Numbered from the stretch's first letter, positions 43,876 to 56,939 are shown. The stretch: 64,000 nt of DNA from Candidatus Roseilinea sp. (GCA_025998955.1 AP024676.1:806001-870000); one strand, 5' to 3'. Translations and numbers: made by a program. Notes: generated from the sequence alone by a model not told the origin.

Positions 43876-45282
43876 GTGGAATTACGCATCTGTGCCGTCA
43901 TTCTCCTGGCTGCAACGCTGACCGCGTGCAGCCTGCCGCCACCTCCTGCAACCAACGCGACGCCACCGGCAACAGCCACCGTCGCATCGGCAACGCCTCG
44001 CCCCACGCCCTCACCGCAGGCCGACGTCGCGACCGTGCGCGTCAACCCCGACGTCGCGCACCAGACGATGGATGGCTTCGGGGCGAACTGCTGGACCTTT
44101 CCCTACGCCGACGATCTCGGCTGGGAGTGGGAGAAGGTGAAACTCGTCTTCGACGAGCTAGACATCCGCTATTTGCGGCTGGCACCCTGGTTAAGCTGGT
44201 GGGAGACGGCCAACGACAACGACGACCCCTATACCATCAACTGGGACGGCTTCGGCACGGTTTACGACATCATCAACCAGCACGATGTGCCGTTCGGCCG
44301 ATATCTTGCTGCGCGCGGGATCGAGCTGACTGTTGGCGTGTGGAACTTCGGCGGCGTCTCGGATCAATGCCCGACCTGCACCGACTGGCTGGCCAGGGGG
44401 CAGCCGCGCCGAATCCCGCCCGATTTGTATCCGGAAATGGGCGAGTCCATCGCGTCCTACATTTTGCACATGCGGAGGCAAGGCGCGCCGATCCGCTTTG
44501 CCGAAGTACAAAACGAACCGGATATCCAGGCCGCCATCCAATATCCGAGTCCGGAAGCGCTGCGCGACGCGGGCCGCGTGCTCATCCAGGTGCTCGACCA
44601 TCACGGCCTATCCGACGTGCTGCTGCACGCGCCCAACTTGCATTCACCGAAAGACAACCTCCGTTGGATCGAGGCTTGGTTTACCGACGAGACGCTGCGC
44701 GCCCGCACGGCGGCCGTGTCCTACCATACATGGTGGAGCGAAGACCGCCGCAACTACGAGGCGATTCGCGATGCGGCGCGGCGCTTTGGCAAGCCGGTAT
44801 GGGCCACCGAAGCCGGCTATTCCGGCTCGGCCACCGATATTGACCCGACGCGCTGGCTGACGGCCTTTGGCTTCGCCGAGGCGTATTACCGAGCGATCGC
44901 CTGGAGCGATGCGACGCGCGTGTATCACTGGTCGCTGCTGGGCTTCGACGGCGCCGTGGGCAAGCAAGGCGAGCGCTATCCGATGTTTTACGCGCTCAAG
45001 CACTTCGCAAATTTCATCCCACCCGATGCCGTGCGCCTAGAGACGGAATCGGATGATGCGCGCATTCGGGCGCTGGCGTTTCGCCGGCCGGATGGCGCGC
45101 ACAGCGTGATCGTGCTGAACGGCAACCGCGCGCCTCAGACGATCCGGCTCAGCGGCTTGGATGGCGAAATCAGCCAGGCGATCGTCAGCAGCGACGGCAA
45201 CTACGAGGTGACCGTCGCACCTGGACCCGACGGCGCGCTCGCTTTGCCGCCGCTGAGCATCACCAGTCTGGTGGTCAGGTAA
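43876..45282 (+). CDS. GH30-like glycoside hydrolase lipoprotein
   Basis: A 468-residue secreted lipoprotein: signal peptide with lipobox LTAC, a Pro/Thr/Ala linker to about residue 50, then a (beta/alpha)8 glycosidase with a C-terminal beta domain. FAEVQNEPD carries a likely acid/base Glu and WATEAGYSG the likely nucleophile; the opening HQTMDGFGANCWTF resembles the N-terminus of GH30 (glucosylceramidase/xylanase clan A). Start is GTG at 43876 with GAGCGGAG upstream. It follows the ROK kinase and isomerase, so extracellular oligosaccharide cleavage feeding that pathway is plausible. Confidence 0.75.
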   Translation: MELRICAVILLAATLTACSLPPPPATNATPPATATVASATPRPTPSPQADVATVRVNPDVAHQTMDGFGANCWTFPYADDLGWEWEKVKLVFDELDIRYLRLAPWLSWWETANDNDDPYTINWDGFGTVYDIINQHDVPFGRYLAARGIELTVGVWNFGGVSDQCPTCTDWLARGQPRRIPPDLYPEMGESIASYILHMRRQGAPIRFAEVQNEPDIQAAIQYPSPEALRDAGRVLIQVLDHHGLSDVLLHAPNLHSPKDNLRWIEAWFTDETLRARTAAVSYHTWWSEDRRNYEAIRDAARRFGKPVWATEAGYSGSATDIDPTRWLTAFGFAEAYYRAIAWSDATRVYHWSLLGFDGAVGKQGERYPMFYALKHFANFIPPDAVRLETESDDARIRALAFRRPDGAHSVIVLNGNRAPQTIRLSGLDGEISQAIVSSDGNYEVTVAPGPDGALALPPLSITSLVVR

Positions 45283-45297
45283 GGCGCTCTGCGCGGT

Positions 45298-46786
45298 ATG
45301 CTTGCGCGCATGCCGATCATCCACTGGTTTCGCCGTGACTTGCGGCTGGCCGACAACACCGCGCTGAACGCCGCCGTGCGCGATAGCGGCGGCGCGGTCA
45401 TCCCCGTATTTGTGCTCGATGACAATCTGCTGCGCGGTCGTGATGTTGCGCCGGTGCGCGTGCAGTTCATGCTGGAGAGCCTTCACGCGCTGGACGATGG
45501 GCTGCGCCGGCGCGGGTCGCAGTTGATCGTGCTGCGCGGCGATCCGGCGACCGAGCTGGTGCGGTTGGCCCAGGCTACCGGCGCTAACGCCCTGTATTTC
45601 AATCGCGATTACACGCCGGCCGCGCGCCGCCGCGATCGGCGCGTTATTCAGGCATTGCAATCGGTCGGCCTGCGCGTCGCGTCGTTCAAAGACCTGGTGA
45701 TCTTCGAGGAAGACGAGCTGCTCACTGCCGCCGGCCAGCCCTATACGGTGTTCACTCCCTACAAGAGAGCCTGGCTCTCGCGCATCACGCCGATCGCACC
45801 GGAGATTGGAGATTGGCGATTAGCGCCCCTCCCCAACTTCCAATCTTCGATCTCCAATCTCTCCTCCCTCCCGTCAGCAACTGAACTCGGCTTCACCAAC
45901 ACCCAAGCTGGGCCGAAGGGGGGTGAGCCGGAGGCGATGCGCTTGCTGATGCAGTTCAAAGACAGCGGCGCGCTGCAGGCGTATTCCACCCAGCGCGATT
46001 TCCCCGGCATCGAGGGCACATCGCGCTTGTCGCCGCACTTGCGCTTTGGCACGATCTCGCCGCGCCAGTGCTACACCGTCGCCGTCTCGACGCTCGACTA
46101 TGCCTTTCCGTCCAAGCGCAGCTTCTCGCCGGCCGCCAGCGACGCGAAGAAGGCCGGCGCCGATGCTTGGATCAGCGAGCTGATCTGGCGCGAGTTCTAC
46201 ATGCAAATCCTGTATCACTTTCCTCACGCCGACCGCGCCAACTTCAACCGTGCCTACGATGCCGTGTGCTGGGGCAGCGGCGACGCCGCGCTGGATGAGG
46301 AACGTTTTGCAGCGTGGTGCGAAGGGCGCACCGGCTATCCGATCGTGGACGCGGCGATGCGCCAGCTCAACCAGACCGGCTGGATGCATAACCGCACCCG
46401 CATGATCGTGGCGTCCTTCCTGACCAAAGACTTGCTGCTGGATTGGCGGCTGGGGGAAAGCTACTTCATGCGCAAGCTGGCCGACGGCGACCCGGCCTCC
46501 AACAACGGCGGCTGGCAGTGGGCCGCCAGCACCGGCACCGACGTGCAGCCCTACTTCCGCATCTTCAACCCCAAGCTGCAAAGCGAGCGCTTCGATCCTG
46601 AAGGGGTGTATATCAAGCGCTGGGTGCCGGAGCTGGCGCGCGTGCCGCTGGAATACATCCACGAGCCGGCGGCGATGCCGCCGGTGGTGCAGGCGCAGTC
46701 CGGCTGCATCATCGGTCGGGACTACCCCGCGCCGATTGTGGATCACGCCGAGCAAAAAGAAGAGATCCTGCGCCGCTTCAAGGCGG

Positions 46787-46800
<14 letters not shown>
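45298..46800 (+). CDS. phr: Deoxyribodipyrimidine photolyase (cryptochrome/photolyase family)
   Basis: A 500-residue class I CPD photolyase-like enzyme. The N-terminal photolyase domain opens [17 protein letters not shown]. The FAD domain has [55 protein letters not shown] and the [24 protein letters not shown] signature. The interdomain linker (about residues 165-195) is enlarged by a heptamer array. ATG 45310 is an alternative start. Its last 14 bp overlap carB on the other strand. Confidence 0.93.
45801..45870. repeat. Inverted heptamer array inside the photolyase gene
   Basis: Ten in-phase units: GGAGATT, GGAGATT, GGCGATT, then a centre, then ATCTTCG, ATCTCCA, ATCTCTC, CTCCCTC. The two halves are reverse complements in part, so the array can form a hairpin. 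The frame is kept. Confidence 0.8.
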
Positions 46801-50308
<3,508 letters not shown>

Positions 50309-50530
50309 ATTGAGACGCAATGTTAAACGATGACAGACGCAACGACCAAGGCTTTACACCCATCAGAAGAGACACGACGTTGAATGCCTTTCACGCTCAC
50401 TTTTCAACTCGGCGTATTCTATTGTTCACATTTTTGAAAAGAGCTTTTCGAGTTTGAAATCGAGGCGCACCCAACTGATTTGCGAAATTGAAAGCTTTGC
50501 ACAAAAATCCGGTTCATACACTCACCATAG
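50309..50530. other. Intergenic region between carB and the peptide SBP gene
   Basis: A divergent gap of about 350 nt in all. This part is AT-richer than the genes and should contain the carB and SBP promoters, but no convincing -35/-10 pair was found. No gene was seen. Confidence 0.5.
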
Positions 50531-50543
50531 AGGAGGTGATTGC
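50531..50543 (+). promoter_or_regulatory. Extended anti-SD-complementary motif upstream of the peptide SBP
   Basis: AGGAGGTGATTGCC-type sequence 133 nt before the SBP ATG, matching the motif at 35541 at all positions but one. A palindrome GCTCTAGAGC follows at 50549-50558. Not the SBP ribosome site, which is an AGGAGG at the normal distance. Confidence 0.6.
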
Positions 50544-50663
50544 CACTGCTCTAGAGCAAGGGCGATTCGACCGAACCCGTCACACCACATGCATCTCGTC
50601 GTAGTTCGATCGTGATTTCGACTCACTCAATCCCAACCGAATCAAACAGGAGGAACAGCAAAC

Positions 50664-52544
50664 ATGAATAAGCAAGGGACGGTACTCAACCGCCGTCAGA
50701 TGTTGAAATTGCTGGGCATGGGTGCCGGTGGTGCGCTCTTGGCCGCATGCGCGCCGGCTGCGCCCGCAGCGCCAGCCGCCCCTGCAGCGCCGGCGGCCAC
50801 CGAAGCGCCCGCTGCGCCGGCTGCTACTGAAGCACCTGCCGCACCGGCCCCCACCGAGGCGCCTGCCGCGACGGCCGGACCGATGGTCAACAGCGTGGGT
50901 AAAGTGCTGCCGCCCGACGCCGCGCCGCCGGAGCAGCAGGTGTATGTCACTGCCGGCCAGGGCAACCCCGGCCAGTTCATGGACATCAGCGCCAACGTCT
51001 ATAACCGCGGCGCGCTCGCCGACCAGTATGGCGTGCCGCTCACGCGCATCAACAAGGACTTCGAGTTGGTGCCCGGCTCGGCCAAAGAATGGAAGGTGTC
51101 CGAGGACGGCTTGACCTGGACGTTCACACTGCGCGACGACATCATCTGGAGCGACGACACGCCGCTCACCGCCGACGACTTTGTGGCCACCTTCCGCTAC
51201 ATGGCCGACCCGAAGAGCGCCTATGACTTCACCTGGTACTACAGCAAAGGCTCCGGCAACATCAAGAACTTCGACGAAGTCGTCGCCGGCAAGGTGCCGG
51301 TCGAAGAGCTGGGCGTACGCAAAGGCGCCAACGACTACGAGCTGATCATCGAGACCAGCGAGGTCACGCCGTATTTGCCGCGCCTGTTCATGTTCGCTAT
51401 GCCATTGCAGGCCAAGGCGCTGGCGGCTCACGGCCCGGCTTATAACGCCAATCCGGCGACGTGCGTCTCGTGCGGCCCGTTCATCGTCAAAGAGTTCAGC
51501 CCGACGCGCGTCGAGATCGTGGCCAACCCCAAGGCCGCCGACGACATCAAACCCTTCCTTGAGCGCATGATCGCCGTGCCGTTCCCCGACGCCTTCCAGG
51601 CGTATCAGGCCGGCCAGGTGGACTTCACCAGCATCGGCAACGCGGCGCAAGTGGACGCGGTGCTGAACGACCCACAGCTCAGCGCGCAGGCGACGCCGGA
51701 CGTGGGCGACTTCCGCACCGACTACTTCTTCTTCGACGTCACCAAGCCGCCGTTCGACAACCTGAAGTTCCGCCAGGCGCTCTCCCACCTGCTCGACCGA
51801 GACAGCATCGTCAAGTTCATCACCAAGCCGCTGCTGGCGCGCCCGGCCTACTCCTTCCTGGCGCCGGGCTTCCCCGCGGCCAACGGCGAAGCGCTGAAGG
51901 AAATCCAACGCTACGATCCCGAATTGGCCAAGCAGCTCTACGCAGAGTCCGGCGTCAAGGTGGACAGGTTACTGCTGCAGATGCGCGGCGACCTGGAGGG
52001 CTACTTCGGCAAAGAGATCACCCAAGCCTACGCCGACTCGATCAAGCAAAACCTCGGCATCGAAGTCGAGGTGAAGTCCGTGCCGCAGAAGGACTACATG
52101 GCCGACCTGCTCAAGCGCACGCCGGACGGCAAGCCGGACACGACGATTGACTTCGGCTACATCTCCTACGGCATGGATTACCTCGACCCGTCGAACATGC
52201 TGACGGTGTTAAAGGGCAGCGACCTGGGCGGACGCCACACCTGGAACAACAAGGAGTATCAGGAGCTGCTGGCCAAGGCCGGCCCGATGACCGACATCGA
52301 GGAACGCACCAAGCTGTATCAGCAGGCCGAAAAGCTAATGGTCGAAGAGTGTGCCTTCATCTGGTGCATCCACCGCACGCCGGTGAACCTGTGGAAGCCC
52401 TACATCAAGGGCGCGTCGATGGAGCCGGGCAAGATCAACATCAACCGTGGCGTCGCTTGGCCGGGCGTGGGCGCAATGAACGGCGCTGCGTCGGAGATCT
52501 ACATCGCCAACAACGTCCTCGAATATCGCAAGAGCATCCCGTAA
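50664..52544 (+). CDS. Peptide-type ABC substrate-binding lipoprotein (family 5)
   Basis: A 626-residue binding protein. A Tat-like signal (NRRQMLKLLGMGAGG) ends in a lipobox (LLAAC). A low-complexity Ala/Pro linker with A-A-T-E-A-P repeats (about residues 28-75) leads into a family 5 fold: YNRGALADQYG, LTWTFTLRDDIIWSDDTPLTADDFVATFRYM, KPPFDNLKFRQALSHLLDRDSIVKF and YYLDPSN-like MDYLDPSNMLT. Binds an oligopeptide or other ligand outside the membrane. AGGAGG precedes the start. Followed by two permeases; ATPases are absent. Confidence 0.93.
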   Translation: MNKQGTVLNRRQMLKLLGMGAGGALLAACAPAAPAAPAAPAAPAATEAPAAPAATEAPAAPAPTEAPAATAGPMVNSVGKVLPPDAAPPEQQVYVTAGQGNPGQFMDISANVYNRGALADQYGVPLTRINKDFELVPGSAKEWKVSEDGLTWTFTLRDDIIWSDDTPLTADDFVATFRYMADPKSAYDFTWYYSKGSGNIKNFDEVVAGKVPVEELGVRKGANDYELIIETSEVTPYLPRLFMFAMPLQAKALAAHGPAYNANPATCVSCGPFIVKEFSPTRVEIVANPKAADDIKPFLERMIAVPFPDAFQAYQAGQVDFTSIGNAAQVDAVLNDPQLSAQATPDVGDFRTDYFFFDVTKPPFDNLKFRQALSHLLDRDSIVKFITKPLLARPAYSFLAPGFPAANGEALKEIQRYDPELAKQLYAESGVKVDRLLLQMRGDLEGYFGKEITQAYADSIKQNLGIEVEVKSVPQKDYMADLLKRTPDGKPDTTIDFGYISYGMDYLDPSNMLTVLKGSDLGGRHTWNNKEYQELLAKAGPMTDIEERTKLYQQAEKLMVEECAFIWCIHRTPVNLWKPYIKGASMEPGKININRGVAWPGVGAMNGAASEIYIANNVLEYRKSIP

Positions 52545-52569
52545 TCTGGAGCGCACAAGCACCAAAGCA

Positions 52570-52606
52570 CTAGAACCTAAGGTTCTTCGAGAACCTTAGG
52601 TTCTAG
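52570..52606. repeat. Perfect 17-bp hairpin between SBP and permease genes
   Basis: Arms 52570-52586 and 52590-52606 around a TCG loop. Core shared with 23883-23917. It ends 10 nt before the permease ATG and leaves no room for a Shine-Dalgarno sequence. Confidence 0.85.
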
Positions 52607-52616
52607 TTCGTATCAT

Positions 52617-53561
52617 ATGGCGAGATATATCCTGGGCCGTCTGGCCGGGCTGGTGTTCGTGCTGTTCACCGTCTCGTTCCTGACGTTCTTTTTGATGTAC
52701 AACACGCCCGGCGGTCCGTTCGACGAACTCAACCAGCCGTTGTCGCCCGAAGCCAAGGCCAACATGATGCGCAAGTACGGGCTGGACCGGCCGTTCTACG
52801 TGAACTGGTGGAACTGGATCACCAAGGCCGTTCAGGGCGACTTCGGCATCTCTTACTACTATCCCAACACGCGGGTGATTGACCTGTTCTCCAAGTATTG
52901 GGGGTCGAGCTTGATGTTGGGCTTTCTGTCGGTGGCATGGAGCTTTCCGCTCGGTGTCGTGCTCGGCGTGATCGCAGCGCTCAAACGCAACACCCTCGTG
53001 GATCAGGTCATCACCACGGTAGCGCTGGTCACCGTCACCGTGCCGATCATCTCGTTGATCTTCTTCGGCATTGCCATCTTCGTCATCGGGCTGAAGTGGT
53101 TCGGCTTCAACAATGGCCAGCCGCTGTATCAACAGCCACCCAATGCGTGGGTGTTGCCGGCGTTTATCTTCGGCCTGGGCACGGTCGGCGCGCTCACCCG
53201 CTACACGCGCTCCGGCATGCTGGACGTGCTGGGCCAGGACTACATCCGCACCGCGCGCGCCAAGGGGCTGAATCGCGCCGTCGTCATCATGAAGCACGCC
53301 ATGCGCAACATGCTCATCCCGCTGGTCACCATCTTCGGCCCGGTGCTGGCCAACGCGATCACCGGCTCGACGTTCGTCGAGATCACCTTCGCCATCCCCG
53401 GCATCGGGCGCTTCTTCCTGGAGAGCATCTACACCCGCGACTACCCCGTCATCATCTTCACCGTGATCATCGCCGCCACGATGCTGACGATCAGCAATTT
53501 GTTGATAGACATCGCCTACACGCTGATTGACCCGCGCGTCCGATTGGGAGGAGGGCACTGA
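52617..53561 (+). CDS. Peptide ABC permease (DppB type)
   Basis: A 314-residue permease starting MARYILGRLAGLVFVLFTVSFLTFFLM, with six helices and the EAA loop GQDYIRTARAKGLNRAVVIMKHAMRNMLIPLVT. No SD is visible; a perfect hairpin ends 10 nt upstream, so expression may depend on re-initiation or on hairpin opening. Followed 3 nt later by the DppC-type gene. Confidence 0.93.
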   Translation: MARYILGRLAGLVFVLFTVSFLTFFLMYNTPGGPFDELNQPLSPEAKANMMRKYGLDRPFYVNWWNWITKAVQGDFGISYYYPNTRVIDLFSKYWGSSLMLGFLSVAWSFPLGVVLGVIAALKRNTLVDQVITTVALVTVTVPIISLIFFGIAIFVIGLKWFGFNNGQPLYQQPPNAWVLPAFIFGLGTVGALTRYTRSGMLDVLGQDYIRTARAKGLNRAVVIMKHAMRNMLIPLVTIFGPVLANAITGSTFVEITFAIPGIGRFFLESIYTRDYPVIIFTVIIAATMLTISNLLIDIAYTLIDPRVRLGGGH

Positions 53562-53564
53562 CGG

Positions 53565-54509
53565 GTGGCTACGCAGAACTTTCCGGTTCAGGGCGCGGCG
53601 TCGGCTCGCGCAGCCACGCGGAGTGCAGCGATCACGGAGTACAAGCCGCTCTCGCCGGCGCAACTGGCGTGGCGGCGATTCCGGCGCAACCGCTTGGCCA
53701 TCGTCGGCCTGTTCATCGTGCTGGTGTTCATCTTCGCCGGCGTACTCGCGCCGGTCATTTCGCCTTTCCCCTACGACAAAACGAACCTGTTCAAGACGTG
53801 GCTGCCGCCTGGCCGTGACCCGGCGCACGTGCTGGGCACCGACGAATTGGGGCGCGACATCCTCAGCCGGCTGATCTGGGGGGCGCGCGTCAGCCTGATC
53901 GTCTCGCTCGCCGCCACCGGCATAGTCGTGTCGCTCGCTTTGCTGTTCGGCTTCCTCTCGGGCTACTTCGGCGGCGCGTGGGACTACGCGCTCAACCGCA
54001 TGTTCGAGGTGATCGGCGCGCTGCCCGGGCTGCTCTTTCAAATCCTGCTGATGCTGTTGATCGGCAACGGCATCCTACAGGTCACAATCGCCATCTCCAT
54101 CCTGGGTTGGCCGGGGCTGGCGCGCCTGGTGCGCGCGCAGGTGTTGACCTACAAGGAGCGCGACTTCGTCAGCGCGGCGCGCAGCCTGGGCGCGACGACG
54201 CCGTTCATCATGGTGCGCCACCTGCTGCCCAACATCATCAACCCGTTGATCGTGGCCGTCAGCTTCGCCATTCCGGGGTTCATCGGCGCCGAGGCCGGCT
54301 TGAGCTTCCTCGGCTACGGCATCAACGACCCGTTGCCGAGTTGGGGCAAGATGGTCGGCGCGATCGGCCGATACCTCTCCAGCCCGAATTACCTCTATGT
54401 GGGCGTCATCCCCACCGTCGCGCTGGCGCTCCTGGTGCTGGGGTTCTCCTTCCTCGGCGACGGGCTGCGCGACGCGCTCGATCCATCATCCGACCGCGCG
54501 CGTCTATAG
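53565..54509 (+). CDS. Peptide ABC permease (DppC type)
   Basis: A 314-residue permease. The N-terminal ~45 residues are cytoplasmic; then FRRNRLAIVGLFIVLVFIFAGVLAP, the HVLGTDELGRDILSRLIWGARVSL signature, and the EAA loop ERDFVSAARSLGATTPFIMVRHLLPNIINP. It starts with GTG at 53565 and has GGAGG about 13 nt upstream. A REP-like hairpin follows the stop. DppD/DppF-type ATPases are not in the window. Confidence 0.93.
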   Translation: MATQNFPVQGAASARAATRSAAITEYKPLSPAQLAWRRFRRNRLAIVGLFIVLVFIFAGVLAPVISPFPYDKTNLFKTWLPPGRDPAHVLGTDELGRDILSRLIWGARVSLIVSLAATGIVVSLALLFGFLSGYFGGAWDYALNRMFEVIGALPGLLFQILLMLLIGNGILQVTIAISILGWPGLARLVRAQVLTYKERDFVSAARSLGATTPFIMVRHLLPNIINPLIVAVSFAIPGFIGAEAGLSFLGYGINDPLPSWGKMVGAIGRYLSSPNYLYVGVIPTVALALLVLGFSFLGDGLRDALDPSSDRARL

Positions 54510-54547
54510 CGCGCACCGCAGGCTCCGCAAGCCGCTTGATCTGAATT

Positions 54548-54580
54548 CGGACGGACGAAGGCATTGCCTTCATCCGTCCG
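54548..54580. repeat. REP-like hairpin after the peptide importer
   Basis: Arms 54548-54563 and 54565-54580 pair over 16 bp with one mismatch. Shares the core GACGAAGGCA/TGCCTTC with the palindrome at 24-56. Lies between the converging permease and cupredoxin genes. Confidence 0.8.
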
Positions 54581-54635
54581 CGCTTCGCAACGTCTACCGC
54601 TTTCGTCCAGCTTTCGCGATGCTCCAGTCTTTTAC

Positions 54636-55148
54636 CTACCGCACCACCAGCACGCCGTTCATTGTGTTGTAGTAGCCCGGAAAGGTGCAGATGAAGGGAT
54701 ACTCGCCCGGCGGCGGCGCGTCGAACGAGATCGTGTCGCTCTCGCCGGCGGCAACCAATCGTGTGTGCGCGAGCACGTTCGGATCGTTGGGCTTGACGTA
54801 GCTGGTCTCGGGTGACCCTTCGGATTGGCCATCGCTCACCACGCGGAACTTGGTGTTCGGCCTGACCAGCACCCAGTTGAACAAGCGGTTGGAGCCGGGT
54901 TCGGCTGTATTCTTGAAAGTCAGCGTGACTCGTGAGCCGGCCTTCACCTCTAGCCGTTCCTTGTCGTAGAACGGCGTGCTGCCCTTCGATGCCAGCGAGA
55001 GCGTAACTTCGCCGCCGGAGCCGGCAGGCGGCGCCGTCGGCTGGGCCTGCTGTCCTGCATCGCCGCCGCATGCGGCCAGCGCCGCGCCGGAAGCAATGCT
55101 CACGCTTATAAGTGCCAGAAAACTTCTGCGTGAAATGTCTCTTGCCAT
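54636..55148 (-). CDS. Auracyanin-like cupredoxin lacking both His copper ligands
   Basis: A 170-residue exported cupredoxin. A Tat-type signal (SRRSFLALISVSIASG) ends in a lipobox (LAAC), followed by a short Pro/Gly linker and a beta-sandwich. The C-terminal metal loop reads FICTFPGYYNTMNGVLVV: Cys and Met of a type 1 copper site are present, but the expected His is Tyr. The upstream His, normally in a H-N-W-V-L-V strand, is Phe (LFNWVLV). The copper site is therefore probably lost or altered. The fold and remaining residues point to the auracyanin/plastocyanin family. Confidence 0.8.
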   Translation of the reverse strand: MARDISRRSFLALISVSIASGAALAACGGDAGQQAQPTAPPAGSGGEVTLSLASKGSTPFYDKERLEVKAGSRVTLTFKNTAEPGSNRLFNWVLVRPNTKFRVVSDGQSEGSPETSYVKPNDPNVLAHTRLVAAGESDTISFDAPPPGEYPFICTFPGYYNTMNGVLVVR

Positions 55149-55220
55149 TGCACACCCTCAATCGAACGGTTCAGAACCTGCATTGAATTCTATGAAAGCG
55201 CGCTCGCACACGCGGGCGCA

Positions 55221-56111
55221 TCAGCATTCGAGGGGAATGCCCAAGGCAGTCGCCATAGACCGAACGAAGTTGCGCGCTTGCGGCACGAGTGCGTTCGGCA
55301 GATGCTCGATGATGAAATAGCCGTCGGGGCAGACTTCCTGGAATCGGCGCATGAACAGCGCGTAGTCCAGCACGCCGCTGCCGGGCACCACCTCCTCGAT
55401 ATGCACGACGAGCTGATCGGCCAGGCGGCAATCCTTGGCATGGGCCGCGACGATGTTGCGGCCCAACAGGGCGTAGAGCTCGTTCAGCACGCTCGCTGTG
55501 TCGTGCACCTGTCTCACCGTGCCGACGAAGTTGACCGGGTCGTAGTTGAACTTGAGCGCCGGCGAGCCGACAGCATCGAGCAGGTCGCGCACCCGCTGCG
55601 GCGTGTCGAGCGCCGAGAGCACGTGCCCCTCGACGGCCACACGCACGCCTTCAGCTTCTGCTATGGCGCATACTCGCCGGAGGCTGTCCACGATGTTGTC
55701 GAATGTGCGCGGGGAATGATTCTCCGGATGGGCATACCAGTGGCCGTTGAGGTTGTGGCCGCCTGGCCGGACGTAAACGCTAGGGGCGTTCACCATCCGA
55801 CCGATGCGCACCAGCGCCTGCATGCCGCGCACGCCGGCGGCGCGCACTGCATCGTCGTAGCTGCACAACGGCTCGTACCAGCCGTTGACCTGCGCCACTT
55901 CGAGGCCGGCCGCGTCGAAGGCATGCTGCACCCGCCGCACGTCGCCGGGATCGGCTTCCAGCGGACGAGGGATGAACAACTGGGCGCCGCGAAAGCCGGC
56001 TTCGCGCACGCGCCGCGCAGCCGCCACGTCAATCGTCCGCCAGTCCGGTGGCAACAGCACTGCGTCCGGTTCATCGGGATAGGCCAACACGCCCGCGACG
56101 CCGAGCTTCAT
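55221..56111 (-). CDS. Sugar phosphate isomerase/epimerase (TIM barrel)
   Basis: A 296-residue xylose-isomerase-like protein with GFRGAQLFIPRPLEADP, YVRPGGHNLNGHWYAHPENHSP, GVRVAVEGHVLSALDTPQRVRDLLDAVGSPALKFNYDPVNFVG, NIVAAHAKDCRLAD and GYFIIEHLP, which supply a complete set of His/Glu/Asp ligands. Substrate unknown. It is 8 nt downstream of an SDR gene on the minus strand, forming a two-gene unit. Confidence 0.85.
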   Translation of the reverse strand: MKLGVAGVLAYPDEPDAVLLPPDWRTIDVAAARRVREAGFRGAQLFIPRPLEADPGDVRRVQHAFDAAGLEVAQVNGWYEPLCSYDDAVRAAGVRGMQALVRIGRMVNAPSVYVRPGGHNLNGHWYAHPENHSPRTFDNIVDSLRRVCAIAEAEGVRVAVEGHVLSALDTPQRVRDLLDAVGSPALKFNYDPVNFVGTVRQVHDTASVLNELYALLGRNIVAAHAKDCRLADQLVVHIEEVVPGSGVLDYALFMRRFQEVCPDGYFIIEHLPNALVPQARNFVRSMATALGIPLEC

Positions 56112-56119
56112 CCGACCTC

Positions 56120-56836
56120 CTAGCGCGTCTGGATCATGCCGCGCACATAGTCGGCGTCGTCGCTGGCCAGCCAGGCCAGGATGCGCCCGACGCCGGCCGG
56201 CTCGCCTAGGCTGAGCTGTTGCTGCTCGCCGCCCGCGCCGAGCCGTTCCCGCTCGGCAGCGATGACCGATCGCTTCATCGCCGTGTCAATATTGCCCGGC
56301 ATCACCACGTTGACGCGGATGTTGTCGGCGGCCAGCTTGTTGGCCAGGGTGATGCCCAGCGCGTTCACGCCGCCCTTGCTTGCGCCGTATGCGTACGAAG
56401 AGCTGCCGCCGATCGCTGCGCCCGACGACACCAGCACGATCACGCCCCTGCCTGCTTTCTTGAGCAGCGGAACGGCATGTTTGGCGCACAGGAAGCTGCC
56501 GATCAAGTTCACGTCTATCACGGACTCGAACATGGCGAGATCGAATTCCTCCAATGGCACGAAGGCGCCGCGCAGGATGCCGGCCGTCTGGATCAGCGCA
56601 TCGAGCCGGCCGTGCCGAGCGGCGATGGCAGCAAACGCCGCTGCGACCGACGCTTCATCCGCAACGTTGATGGGGAGGAATGTGCCGCCGACGGCAGACG
56701 CGGTGGCTCGCCCCTCGGCTTCGTTGAAGTCGGCCACGATCACGGTCGCTCCGGCAGCGGCGCAGATTTCGGCTGTTGCCTTGCCGATGCCCGTCGCGCC
56801 GCCGACGACGGCGACGATCTTGTTTTGAAGATTCAT
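56120..56836 (-). CDS. Short-chain dehydrogenase/reductase
   Basis: A 238-residue SDR with NAD(P)-binding VVGGATGIGKATAE, an NAG-like IQTAGIL, and the catalytic Ser and YGASK (Tyr and Lys). ATG 56836 is preferred: the longer frame to 56926 adds unrelated sequence. It acts on an unknown alcohol or ketone. Operon with the isomerase downstream, so the pair may handle one sugar or polyol. Confidence 0.88.
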   Translation of the reverse strand: MNLQNKIVAVVGGATGIGKATAEICAAAGATVIVADFNEAEGRATASAVGGTFLPINVADEASVAAAFAAIAARHGRLDALIQTAGILRGAFVPLEEFDLAMFESVIDVNLIGSFLCAKHAVPLLKKAGRGVIVLVSSGAAIGGSSSYAYGASKGGVNALGITLANKLAADNIRVNVVMPGNIDTAMKRSVIAAERERLGAGGEQQQLSLGEPAGVGRILAWLASDDADYVRGMIQTR

Positions 56837-56856
56837 GACAGCCGATATATCGCACA

Positions 56857-56939
56857 GCCTGCGCCGAACGTCAATTTCCTGTCGGCGCAGGCTTCCGTAG
56901 TCCTGCCCGGCAACACATGAGCACAAGAGATGTGCCGGG
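56857..56939. promoter_or_regulatory. Two inverted repeats in the SDR-btpA divergent gap
   Basis: GCCTGCGCCGA (56857-56867) pairs with TCGGCGCAGGC (56882-56892), a perfect 11-bp stem in the 5' leader of the SDR gene. CCCGGCA (56906-56912) pairs with TGCCGGG (56933-56939). Their role is unknown; both lie in the 221-nt gap that should hold two promoters. A weak TACAAT lies at 57015-57020. Confidence 0.5.
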
